From NCBI RefSeq assembly GCF_042680805.1, contig NZ_JBHUEM010000052.1:1-64000 (forward strand): DNA of 64,000 bases. The letters are read 5' to 3'. Position numbers and translations under genes: made by a program. This document shows, in pieces, positions 24,623-31,772 of the stretch; within the stretch, counting starts at the first letter, position 1, and each line of letters opens with the position of its first letter. This DNA comes from Bacillus_CJ salitolerans (GTDB taxonomy: Bacteria > Bacillota > Bacilli > Bacillales > SA4). Below the pieces are notes generated by a model. That model made no database searches. It was not told the origin of the DNA and saw only the letters and a program-made list of their open reading frames with translations.

Positions 24623-25429
24623 ATGAAGCTAACTCCAAAACAGGTTACCGAATTACATGGTTTTAATAACCTCACTAAATCATTAAGTTTTAATATGTAT
24701 GACATCTGTTTTACAAAAACTAAAGAAGATCGTGAAGCCTATATCGAATACATTGACGAGCAATATAATGCAGACCGGTTAACAAAAATTTTATCCAATG
24801 TAACCGATATTATCGGTGCTCATATCTTAAATGTAGCGAAACAAGATTATGTTCCTCAAGGAGCTAGTGTAACGATACTTGTATCAGAAGGACCAGTAGA
24901 TGAGGCACCAAAGGAAGCCTTTGAGGAATCACCAGGTCCTATCGGGGCAGCTGTAGTCGGGAATCTAGATAAAAGTCATATTACGTGTCATACGTACCCT
25001 GAATATCATCCAGAGCTTGGAATAAGTACATTCCGTGCTGATATTGATGTTTCTACATGTGGAGAAATTTCACCATTAAAAGCATTGAATTACTTAATTC
25101 ATTCCTTTGAAACAGATGTTATGACGATCGATTATCGTGTGAGAGGCTTCACGAGAGACGTGACGGGGCATAAGCTTTTTATTGATCATGAAATCAATTC
25201 CATTCAAAACTATATTCCAGATGAGGTTCAAGAGCTATATGATATGATTGATGTGAATGTCTATCAAGAAAACATCTTTCATACAAAATGTAAACTAAAG
25301 CAATTTGATTTAGATAACTACCTCTTTGGATATACAAAAGAACAATTGTCAGAAAAAGAGCAACAATTTATTACCGAAGCGTTAACAATGGAAATGGATG
25401 AGCTTTTTTACGGAAAAAATTTAACCTAA
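24623..25429 (+). CDS. speD: S-adenosylmethionine decarboxylase proenzyme
   Basis: A 268-residue proenzyme of the E. coli class, longer than the 125-residue SpeH type used by B. subtilis. It decarboxylates S-adenosylmethionine to give the aminopropyl donor for spermidine. The autocleavage site is K117-S118 in NLDKSHITCHTYPEYHP; cleavage turns S118 into the pyruvoyl cofactor. FRADIDVSTCGEISPLKALN and the C-terminal DMIDVNVYQENIFHTK are family blocks. The ATG follows AAAGGAGA. It is monocistronic with a terminator and repeat R1b after it. No spermidine synthase is in the window. Confidence 0.95.
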   Translation: MKLTPKQVTELHGFNNLTKSLSFNMYDICFTKTKEDREAYIEYIDEQYNADRLTKILSNVTDIIGAHILNVAKQDYVPQGASVTILVSEGPVDEAPKEAFEESPGPIGAAVVGNLDKSHITCHTYPEYHPELGISTFRADIDVSTCGEISPLKALNYLIHSFETDVMTIDYRVRGFTRDVTGHKLFIDHEINSIQNYIPDEVQELYDMIDVNVYQENIFHTKCKLKQFDLDNYLFGYTKEQLSEKEQQFITEALTMEMDELFYGKNLT

Positions 25430-25440
25430 AAATGTTATAG

Positions 25441-25470
25441 GGTTAGTCAGATAAGAGGACTGACCTTTTT
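25441..25470 (+). terminator. Terminator after speD
   Basis: GGTTAGTC (25441-25448) pairs with GACTGACC (25458-25465, one wobble), followed by TTTTT. Confidence 0.85.
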
Positions 25471-25528
25471 GTTCATTATTAGGAAAGTATAAAAGTTTTC
25501 AGCATGAGAATGGGCTAGTGCCATGGAA

Positions 25529-25655
25529 TCCAGCACCCAGCCACTCGAGGTCAATTCATCTGACATGAATAAACGGGAAAACCAACCTTTTTTTTATTTA
25601 GCTTCATTTGCTCTGCCTTAGGCTAAACGGGGCGCCCTGGGCCTTTTGTTCTAAC
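25529..25655. repeat. R1 intergenic repeat, copy b
   Basis: It starts with CCAGCACCCAGCCACTCGAG, runs through a variable centre (CATGAATAAACGGGAAAACC..) and ends with CATTTGCTCTGCC-TTAGGCTAAACGGGGCG and GGGCCTTTTGTTC. A looser similarity extends leftwards to about 25478. The gap 25430-25786 holds no gene. Confidence 0.75.
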
Positions 25656-25786
25656 AAAGTTATTGGACAACAATTGAAATAAAAAGGTGTCACGTGAAAA
25701 TTCAAATCTTTGCGGAAACCATTATCGAACAATTAGAATAACCTATATAAACATTCGAATTTATGAAATAGAGTGAGGAATTAAAC

Positions 25787-26440
25787 ATGCTAAATAGTCC
25801 TTGAGTAGTAACAGATGAAGTCGTGTACGACTTTAAGGATCATCACGTGATCACAAAAGTAAATCAAATCAAAGAAACATCAAAACAAGCAGTTGTCTTA
25901 ACGTTTGATGATGGGCCAGGAAAATACCTTCCAGAAATATTAACGATATTACAACGGTACGATATTCAAGCTACTTTTTTTTGGCAAAGCCGGTTTCTTT
26001 ATAAAAAAAGACCATGGAGACGGACGGTGGAAGAGGGACATACGATTGGTTCTCATACCATTAATCACCCTAATTTATTAAAGCTTACGTATGATGAGCA
26101 ATATCGGCAAATTCATAAAAGTAAACAGTATATCGAAGCGATTACGAGCCAAGACGTGGAACTATTCAGGCCTCCTTTTGGTGCGTATAACGAATGTACT
26201 ATAAAGATAACGAAGGAGTTACATTTACTTCCCGTGCTGTGGAGTATTTCTTCATTTGATTGGTCGCTTAAGCATAACCCAATAGAGATTGTGAATAATG
26301 TCGTAGACAACCTTCATGATGACGGTATTATCTTACTCCACGAATTAGAGCAAACAGTCAAAATACTACCGGAGCTTATTGAAGGCATTCAAGCAAAAGG
26401 CTTCCAATTCACTAATTTATCCCGCTCTAACTGGCGCTAA
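25787..26440 (+). pseudogene. Polysaccharide deacetylase (NodB domain), in-frame TGA near the start
   Basis: An ATG at 25787 behind GAGTGAGGA is in frame with the rest but meets a TGA at its sixth codon (25802-25804). The surrounding translation MLNSP-stop-VVTDEVVYDFKDHH looks like a normal N-terminus in which Trp (TGG) became TGA. A GTG at 25823 could restart translation, giving 205 residues with an intact catalytic domain: D29-D30 in TFDDGPGK, metal ligands H78 and H82 in SHTINHP, RPPFGAYN and LLHELEQT. It would remove N-acetyl groups from peptidoglycan or another polysaccharide. No ribosome binding site precedes the GTG. Its last codons (LSRSNWR and stop) come from repeat R2. Confidence 0.72.
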
Positions 26441-26650
26441 GACCACCACTTTTAAAACACTAGAAGATTCGAAGAAGTGTAAGTGCGGGATAAACGCCAG
26501 TAAGAGCCGAATAATAGGGAACTCAGAATAAGCGCCACATCCTCTGTCAACGTCTGTGTGACTCACATCATGCGGTCCTCATCTAACAAACAGGAGTGGA
26601 TGAAGAAAACCTTGACTGTTTTATTTTTCATTTTATCATGGTAAAAAAAA
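26416..26650. repeat. R2 repeat element, copy A
   Basis: It begins at TTTATCCCGCTCTAACTGG inside the deacetylase gene, whose stop TAA it supplies, and ends near the A-run at 26650. ACTGGCG (26430-26436) can pair with CGCCAGT (26495-26501). Shared with copy B (45309-45520): GATTCGAAGAAG, TAAACGCCAGTA, CTTCTGTGTGAC-type and AGGAAAACCT-type blocks, in the same order. It fills most of the gap 26441-26794. Confidence 0.8.
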
Positions 26651-26748
26651 ACCAAGTTTCTCAAAGGACCGTTTAATATAAAGAAGTGAGGCACTTGAAG
26701 GTAAGTAACAAGAGGAACATAATGAAAACTACCTGCATGAAAATGGTT

Positions 26749-26778
26749 GACCCGAATGCTCAGATGAGTATTCGGGTC
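26749..26778 (-). terminator. Hairpin downstream of the DUF421 gene
   Basis: GACCCGAAT (26749-26757) pairs with ATTCGGGTC (26770-26778); there is no strong T-run on the minus strand. Confidence 0.5.
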
Positions 26779-26794
26779 ATTTGGAGTCGTTTTA

Positions 26795-27496
26795 CTAATG
26801 TAGAATTTGATCATTCTTTTTATCAATGTACAAGGATCCATCCTTTTGCACTTCAGCATAGAGAACCTCGGAGAAGGACTGAATGCCAGATTGTTGTAAT
26901 TGTGAAAGGAGCCAATCTTCTTTTAAGTTGAGCTTCGTCAAATTTCCTGTGTTTACCTCACCATCAAAAATAACGCCAGTGGAAATGGGATATTTATTGT
27001 TTGTACTTGGCTGAATAGCTAAGTCACTTTTCGTCAACGGTTGCTTAGGCTCCTTTTTCATGACCGACAGCTTCCCATCTGTTTCAAAAATCGCATATTC
27101 CACATCAGCAATTGAAAAAGTATTTTTTTCCCGAAGGAGAGCATTTAATGCGTCCACATTTAATCTTGTCTTTCGTAGCTCTCTTTCCATTATTTTTCCT
27201 TCTTTAATAACAATTAATGGCTGACCTTCAACCAGTTTTCGAAAGCGTCTTGATTTAATATCTACAAATCCAATCAGGATGGTAAAAGCCGTCCAACCAA
27301 CGAGGGCATAGACACCATTTCGTAAAGTAAGATTGGCATTTACAACTACATTAGCGCCGATGGAACCGATGGCAATACCAGAAATAAAATTAAAGAAGGT
27401 CATTTGTGAAATTTCTTTTCTGCCAATTATTCTAGCGAGTATGAGCATGGTGATAAAAGCAATGGCAAGCCTTAGAGAAAGTTCAGATATTGACAT
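26795..27496 (-). CDS. DUF421 membrane protein (YetF/YrbG-like)
   Basis: A 233-residue protein with three N-terminal membrane segments (to about residue 80) and two cytoplasmic alpha/beta parts. RIIGRKEISQMTFFNFISGIAIGSIGA, GQPLIVIKEGKIM and FSIADVEYAIFETDGKLSVM are diagnostic of DUF421/YetF. In Bacillus such proteins are often spore-membrane or cell-envelope components of unknown function; 2Duf, a relative, affects spore heat resistance. The ATG follows GAGGTG. It is last in a minus-strand series of small genes, 13 bases after the 108-residue protein gene. Confidence 0.88.
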   Translation of the reverse strand: MSISELSLRLAIAFITMLILARIIGRKEISQMTFFNFISGIAIGSIGANVVVNANLTLRNGVYALVGWTAFTILIGFVDIKSRRFRKLVEGQPLIVIKEGKIMERELRKTRLNVDALNALLREKNTFSIADVEYAIFETDGKLSVMKKEPKQPLTKSDLAIQPSTNNKYPISTGVIFDGEVNTGNLTKLNLKEDWLLSQLQQSGIQSFSEVLYAEVQKDGSLYIDKKNDQILH

Positions 27497-27509
27497 GTTA
27501 ACACCTCAT

Positions 27510-27836
27510 TTAAGGGAAATAGCGATCAGGGATGTCAAAAAAGCCCCTCATCTGCTGAATGACATGGTATAAATCTTCATCCTTTTCACCTGTATAGGCA
27601 AACTTCTCCATATCTCCATATGTATGATAGAGAAGGTGTAGTGGATTATCTGCATCATACTTACGATCACCAGCTGGAATTGTAGTTGGTCCATCAAGCA
27701 TTTCTATTGCCTCGTTGCTTAATTGGTCTAAATTCCTCTTAATTTGATGTAGCTCCTCAAGTAATTCTCTTGGGGCAGTTGTTGCATGTTCGGTAAACCT
27801 ATTAATCATATGTAGCAGCATTTCTTTTTTGTTCAT
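27510..27836 (-). CDS. Unknown 108-residue protein, upstream of DUF421 gene
   Basis: AGGAGA precedes the ATG. The first 45 residues form a charged helix (LLEELHQIKRNLDQLSNEAIEML), followed by DGPTTIPAGDRKYD and a Tyr/Phe-rich end with LYHTYGDMEKF and GFFDIPDRYF. There is no signal peptide. I do not recognise a family. The gene is tightly placed between a 65-residue protein and the DUF421 membrane protein, so a role with the latter is possible. Confidence 0.7.
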   Translation of the reverse strand: MNKKEMLLHMINRFTEHATTAPRELLEELHQIKRNLDQLSNEAIEMLDGPTTIPAGDRKYDADNPLHLLYHTYGDMEKFAYTGEKDEDLYHVIQQMRGFFDIPDRYFP

Positions 27837-27853
27837 TTTTTCAATCTCCTTAC

Positions 27854-28051
27854 TTATCGTTGAAGTCTTTGCATCGCTTCTTTTATCTTTTCTTCGATAA
27901 AAACATCCATACCCTTTAAATCACTTACCATCATTTCACCACGTTGGAGTCTAGCGGTGATTTCATGAATGTCTTCAGTGATGGATAAAGGAATATTATC
28001 TTCATTGATCATTTCGTTTAGTTCCTCTGCAAGACTCTGTTCTATCGTCAC
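27854..28051 (-). CDS. Unknown 65-residue acidic protein
   Basis: A GTG start at 28051 follows AAAGGAAG. The product is helical and acidic (SLAEELNEMINEDNIPLSITEDIHEITARL). It lies 17 bases before the 108-residue protein gene on the same strand. No family is recognised. It is conserved in character with its neighbours as a short cytoplasmic protein. Confidence 0.6.
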   Translation of the reverse strand: MTIEQSLAEELNEMINEDNIPLSITEDIHEITARLQRGEMMVSDLKGMDVFIEEKIKEAMQRLQR

Positions 28052-28159
28052 GATTCTCTTCCTTTCTACTCAAAGTATTCTTAGTTTGTGATAGGAAAAG
28101 GTAAATCATTCTTATAAAATTAAAAAAGAAGGGAGGTATTGCAATCCCTTCGTTCCGAG

Positions 28160-28417
28160 TCACGATTCAACTCGATTTGCTGCTTCAACGGCAATCTGGT
28201 AAGCACTTAAAATCGATTCGGTTTCCTCTTCATCTTCAATCCCAACGAGATATTGCTCTCCATCTTCATTTTCTACCTTCATTAGAAGGGTTTCATCATC
28301 ACTGTCTAACAGCGCATACGATTCTTCACCTTGATGAAACAATGCTTCAACGGAATACTCCTTTTCCGACCCGTTTTCATCCTCAATCGTTATAAAATCA
28401 CGTTCCTGTAGTTCCAT
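28160..28417 (-). CDS. DUF1292 family protein (YrzB-like)
   Basis: An 85-residue acidic protein with the DUF1292 pattern: ITIEDENGSEKEYSVEALFHQGEESYALL followed by a mid LLMKVENEDGEQYLVGIEDEEE. Family members such as YrzB are small cytoplasmic proteins of unknown function. The ATG follows GGAG at a long distance (11 bases). It lies between a 69-residue protein gene and the 65-residue gene. Confidence 0.82.
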   Translation of the reverse strand: MELQERDFITIEDENGSEKEYSVEALFHQGEESYALLDSDDETLLMKVENEDGEQYLVGIEDEEETESILSAYQIAVEAANRVES

Positions 28418-28439
28418 ATAGGATCACACTCCATCTTTC

Positions 28440-28649
28440 CTAATTCTTTTGTATGGATTGGTATCTAGATGCAGATGCACCGGTTTGTCCATCTTCTTTC
28501 AGAGAGCCTTTTTCTAGTTGTCCTGCATTTTCAATATCACCACTCATGGAATAACCTGCCACGTCAATATTTCCTGTTGTACCGTACAAGCCCATCCCAC
28601 CAAGCTGCACATTCAATTTCTGCTCATTGTTTTGCTGCTTTGTCACCAT
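28440..28649 (-). CDS. Unknown 69-residue Gly/Ser-rich protein
   Basis: A strong AGGAGGTG precedes the ATG. The product is polar and Gly-rich: LNVQLGGMGLYGTTGNIDVAGYSMSGDIENAG. There are no Cys, signal peptide or membrane segment. Low-complexity small proteins of this kind in spore formers are often coat components, but that is inference. It is followed by the DUF1292 gene 22 bases later. Confidence 0.65.
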   Translation of the reverse strand: MVTKQQNNEQKLNVQLGGMGLYGTTGNIDVAGYSMSGDIENAGQLEKGSLKEDGQTGASASRYQSIQKN

Positions 28650-28737
28650 CTATCACCTCCTAAAAGTTAAGGTTTATCTTTCTATAGGAAACTATCCAGT
28701 GTATTTTACAAATCGAGTTGAATACTGTTAAAGAAAA

Positions 28738-28764
28738 TAGAGAACCAACAAGGTTCTCTATTCG
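28738..28764 (-). terminator. Terminator of the 38-residue protein gene
   Basis: ATAGAGAACC and GGTTCTCTAT form a 10-bp perfect stem with a five-base loop; TTTTCTT follows on the minus strand. Confidence 0.85.
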
Positions 28765-28881
28765 TTATAGGTCTTTATTTTTCTTTGAGGTATGAGGCTT
28801 TGTTCTTCTTCTAGAACCAGGATTCGTTTCATTTGCATTTTTGACTGCGTTTTGAAGCTTCTTACTCATTTGTTCAGCCAT
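28765..28881 (-). CDS. 38-residue basic small protein
   Basis: AAGGAG stands seven bases before an ATG that opens 38 codons on the minus strand. The product starts MAEQMSKKLQNAVKNANE and ends in a very basic tail with SRRRTKPHTSKK. The gene has its own terminator immediately after the stop. The size, basic tail and expression signals suggest a real small protein, perhaps nucleic-acid binding or spore-associated; no family is recognised. Confidence 0.6.
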   Translation of the reverse strand: MAEQMSKKLQNAVKNANETNPGSRRRTKPHTSKKNKDL

Positions 28882-29053
28882 ATTTACAACTCCTTTCACC
28901 TAGGTTACTAGTAGCTTTCCCAAAATGATTCTATGTATTTGTTTGGATACTTCAGCAGAAAATTCGACATTTTTTGTATGTATTATTAAAAATTATGGTA
29001 GTATAGGGATAATAAGACAATATACCTACTTCGTTTAAATAAGGGCGTGTACG

Positions 29054-30931
29054 ATGAACATTCTAGAAGTTATTCATAAACGAAATCAAAAAATGATTAT
29101 TGTCATATGGTTTGGTCTCATTTCCTTTACCATATTAAATTTCTTTGATACAGGGACGACTTTCCATGCAATCGTTTGGTTCGGATATCCTATTGCGATC
29201 ATACCGACAATATTATGCTGGAACAAAAAGTCGATTACCTTCACTATGTACACGATTACAGCCTATTCATTAGTCTTGTTGGCTTTAGTGAATTATATGG
29301 ATCATCATTATGTGAATTATATTTTTCTTTTTTTACCATTGTTATTAAGTGCTTTATATCCTGACGTACGGAATTTTTTATTTTCATATGTTGGATCTTC
29401 CGTTAGTATCGTTTACTTTTCGTATAAGTATGGACATGAGTATTTTGTGCTCTGGGAAAGCTATTATTCTATTCATCTTGTCATTTTAACAACGTTAATG
29501 GCACTCATCACATTTTATAGCTCTCAATTATCAGAGAAGCTTCGATTAGATGCGGAAAAGAAAGCAAATAAGGCAAAGAAGGAAACCGAAAAAGCGAAGG
29601 CTTTAACAAGAGAAACGATACAATATCTAGCTTATAATGATCCCCTTACTGGATTACCAAATCGAAATGCGTTTTTAAAACAATTTAAAGATCGAATTAA
29701 GAATAATCAAAATGAGAACAATCATATTGCTCTCCTTTACTTTGACCTAGATAATTTTAAACGAATTAATGATACGCTCGGACACCATGTAGGTGATGAC
29801 TTGTTAAAGGAAATAGTCAATCGATTATCTGCAAATTGTCAGGAAGGGACGATTTACAGGCTCGGTGGTGATGAATTTGGATGGGTAATCGACCTCGGTC
29901 AAGATCTGTTGGTAGCGGAGCAAAGTGCCAGAAAGCTTCTGAGCTTATTCCAAACAAGCACTCAGTTAGGTACGATGAATATCTATATTTCTCCAAGTGT
30001 TGGGATCTCGATCTATCCTATCGACGGCACAACAGCCGAACAATTGCTTAAGCAAGCGGATATGGCCATGTACCGTGCAAAGGAAAATGGGAAAAATACG
30101 TATGCCTTTTATAATGCACAAATGTCTAGTGACCAAGAGCAACAGTTTTACCTTGAGGCAGATTTACGAAAAGCGATCAAAAACGATGAGTTTGTGCTTC
30201 ACTATCAGCCAATTGTAGAGTCGAAAACATTTAAGCTAAAAGGATTTGAGGTTCTCTTAAGATGGGAGCATCCAGACTACCAAGTGGTCCCACCTCATCG
30301 ATTTATTCCACTTGCAGAAGAGACGAATTTAATTCTTCCAATGGGAGAGTGGGTATTACGGAATGCATGCCTACAAGCAAAGGTGTGGCAGGATACATAT
30401 CAAACATCTGTGACCGTTGCAGTGAATCTTTCTATTAAACAATTTTTACAAAATGATTTAGCAGATCAAATTAAGCAAATCCTAAAGGAAACGAAGCTAT
30501 CTCCGGAATTACTAGAATTAGAAATTACTGAGAGTATGACAATGAATGCGATGCATACTCAGGAAGTATTGAAAGAACTCAAGCAAATAGGTGTGAAAGT
30601 TGCCATTGATGATTTTGGAACAGGCTACAGTTCTTTTGCTTATTTGAAAAAGTTCTCTGTTGATCAGCTTAAAATTGACCGTAGCTTCATTCGCGATATG
30701 GAGAGTGGAGATACTGACCTTGCGATTGTACGGACCATCGTCTCGATGGCGAAGCATCTTCAATTAGAAGTTGTCGCTGAAGGGGTAGAGGAAATAAATC
30801 AATTACATGAATTGCAGAAAATGGATTGTGATTTCATCCAAGGCTATTATTTTAGTAAACCTGTTCCTCCTAATGAAGCGGAACAATTCATTAAAAGCCA
30901 AATGAAGTTCGGTAAGGTAATAGAAGGGTAA
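29054..30931 (+). CDS. GGDEF-EAL c-di-GMP protein with membrane sensor
   Basis: A 625-residue protein: six membrane segments over residues 15-160, a charged coiled coil (about 165-190), GGDEF domain (about 195-355) and EAL domain (about 365-615). The cyclase site is G271-GDE-F275, intact and preceded by YRL. The phosphodiesterase motif reads E399-V-L rather than EAL, a common active variant; the other catalytic blocks are intact (NLS, ITES, DDFGTGYSS, KIDRSFI, EGVE, QGYYFSKP). It could make or break c-di-GMP, and which activity dominates cannot be told. It is monocistronic. The start lies in GGGCGTGTACG with a weak ribosome binding site. Confidence 0.92.
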   Translation: MNILEVIHKRNQKMIIVIWFGLISFTILNFFDTGTTFHAIVWFGYPIAIIPTILCWNKKSITFTMYTITAYSLVLLALVNYMDHHYVNYIFLFLPLLLSALYPDVRNFLFSYVGSSVSIVYFSYKYGHEYFVLWESYYSIHLVILTTLMALITFYSSQLSEKLRLDAEKKANKAKKETEKAKALTRETIQYLAYNDPLTGLPNRNAFLKQFKDRIKNNQNENNHIALLYFDLDNFKRINDTLGHHVGDDLLKEIVNRLSANCQEGTIYRLGGDEFGWVIDLGQDLLVAEQSARKLLSLFQTSTQLGTMNIYISPSVGISIYPIDGTTAEQLLKQADMAMYRAKENGKNTYAFYNAQMSSDQEQQFYLEADLRKAIKNDEFVLHYQPIVESKTFKLKGFEVLLRWEHPDYQVVPPHRFIPLAEETNLILPMGEWVLRNACLQAKVWQDTYQTSVTVAVNLSIKQFLQNDLADQIKQILKETKLSPELLELEITESMTMNAMHTQEVLKELKQIGVKVAIDDFGTGYSSFAYLKKFSVDQLKIDRSFIRDMESGDTDLAIVRTIVSMAKHLQLEVVAEGVEEINQLHELQKMDCDFIQGYYFSKPVPPNEAEQFIKSQMKFGKVIEG

Positions 30932-30994
30932 CTCTACTTTTTGGCGAATTGGCTCATCGGCAGACTTTGAGCAAAAAAACATACAGGATAAGCG

Positions 30995-31035
30995 AAAAAG
31001 AGGCAGATTTGAGTAAAATCAAGTCTCTTTTTTAT
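30995..31035 (+). terminator. Terminator after the GGDEF-EAL gene
   Basis: AAAAAGAG..GATTTGA pairs with TCAA..CTCTTTTT around GTAAAA, followed by T residues. Confidence 0.7.
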
Positions 31036-31111
31036 ATGCTGGGACTTATTTGGCAAATTTATGGCTTCTTCTATGAAAAAGTAGGATGATAATGATGAAA
31101 TTTTGCATTCT

Positions 31112-31287
31112 ATCAGCAACTTTAGGTAGTTTGTCGGCAAGTTTTATGAATATATCGTCAACTCTAGCATTTTATCATCAACTTTTGGAAATTATCATCA
31201 ACTTTTCAAAACATCGTCAAGCTTATTAGTTTTATCATCAACTTTGAAAAGAATATCGTCAACTTTCGGACATTTAACAGCAACTTA
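31112..31287. repeat. Array of nine short motifs spaced 19-22 bp
   Basis: Degenerate copies of ATCRTCAACTTT start near 31112, 31132, 31154, 31174, 31194, 31213, 31234, 31255 and 31276. The best copies are ATCATCAACTTT and ATCGTCAACTTT. Spacing is about two DNA helix turns, so all copies face the same side. It lies between the GGDEF-EAL terminator and the RNR promoter. No open frame is supported here. Confidence 0.75.
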
Positions 31288-31344
31288 CTAAGTGAAAACA
31301 AAAGAGTCCAAATCATTTGTCGAAAAATATCACTTTTTCAGACA

Positions 31345-31373
31345 TTGAACTTTCTACCAAATTAGGGTAAGAT
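31345..31373 (+). promoter_or_regulatory. Promoter of the riboswitch-nrdAB transcript
   Basis: TTGAAC (31345-31350) and TAAGAT (31368-31373) are 17 bp apart, about 65 bases before the riboswitch. Confidence 0.5.
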
Positions 31374-31437
31374 TAAATAACACAATATATTGTTGTGTTT
31401 ATCGAAAAGAAAACTACATATTGATATATGACCGCGA

Positions 31438-31625
31438 GTTAAGGTGCTATGCTAGCTTAATAGGGAATTTGGTGCAAAGCCAAAACTGTCCCCGCAACTG
31501 TAAGTGTGACGAAATGAGTATATACCACTTTGGATGTAAGATCCATGGGAAGGACTCATAGTAGAGTCAAGCACGAGTCAGGAGACCTGCCTTAATTTTT
31601 AGCGTTTCATATTCTTCGGGGATTG
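31438..31625 (+). ncRNA. Cobalamin (B12) riboswitch
   Basis: The conserved parts occur in order: GGTGCTATGC, AGGGAATTTGGTGCAAAGCC, ACTGTCCCCGCAACTGTAAG and the B12 box GAGTCAGGAGACCTGCC (31575-31591). The downstream gene is a B12-independent ribonucleotide reductase, so cobalamin would shut it off, presumably because a B12-dependent reductase is used when the cofactor is available. Confidence 0.95.
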
Positions 31626-31697
31626 GGAGGATGAAGCGATGGTTTAACTAGAGTTAAAGCATAGCTTCTATCTTTTCTCTGTTTAATCTATCGTTTT

Positions 31698-31727
31698 ATC
31701 CACTCCAATAGGTGAGTGGATTTTTTC
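31698..31727 (+). terminator. Riboswitch expression-platform terminator
   Basis: ATCCACTC (31698-31705) pairs with GAGTGGAT (31714-31721), followed by TTTTTT, 46 bases before the nrdA start. With cobalamin bound this hairpin should form. Confidence 0.85.
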
Positions 31728-31772
31728 GTTTACTGAGAAATTGTATTTAAGGATGAAAAGGAGGAAGAACAG

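Noticed and set aside
19892..25804. The two in-frame TGA codons as evidence that TGA codes for Trp or selenocysteine.
   Set aside because: Many genes here end in TGA and use TGG for Trp; there is no selenocysteine insertion structure apparent. Mutation or sequencing error is simpler.
26416..26650. R2 as the guide-RNA end of an IS605/TnpB element.
   Set aside because: No tnpA or tnpB is adjacent to either copy and no guide boundary is recognisable; kept only as an open question within the R2 finding.
31112..31287. The phased motif array as a CRISPR array.
   Set aside because: The motif is only about 12 bases, degenerate, with spacers of about 8-10 bases; no cas gene is nearby.
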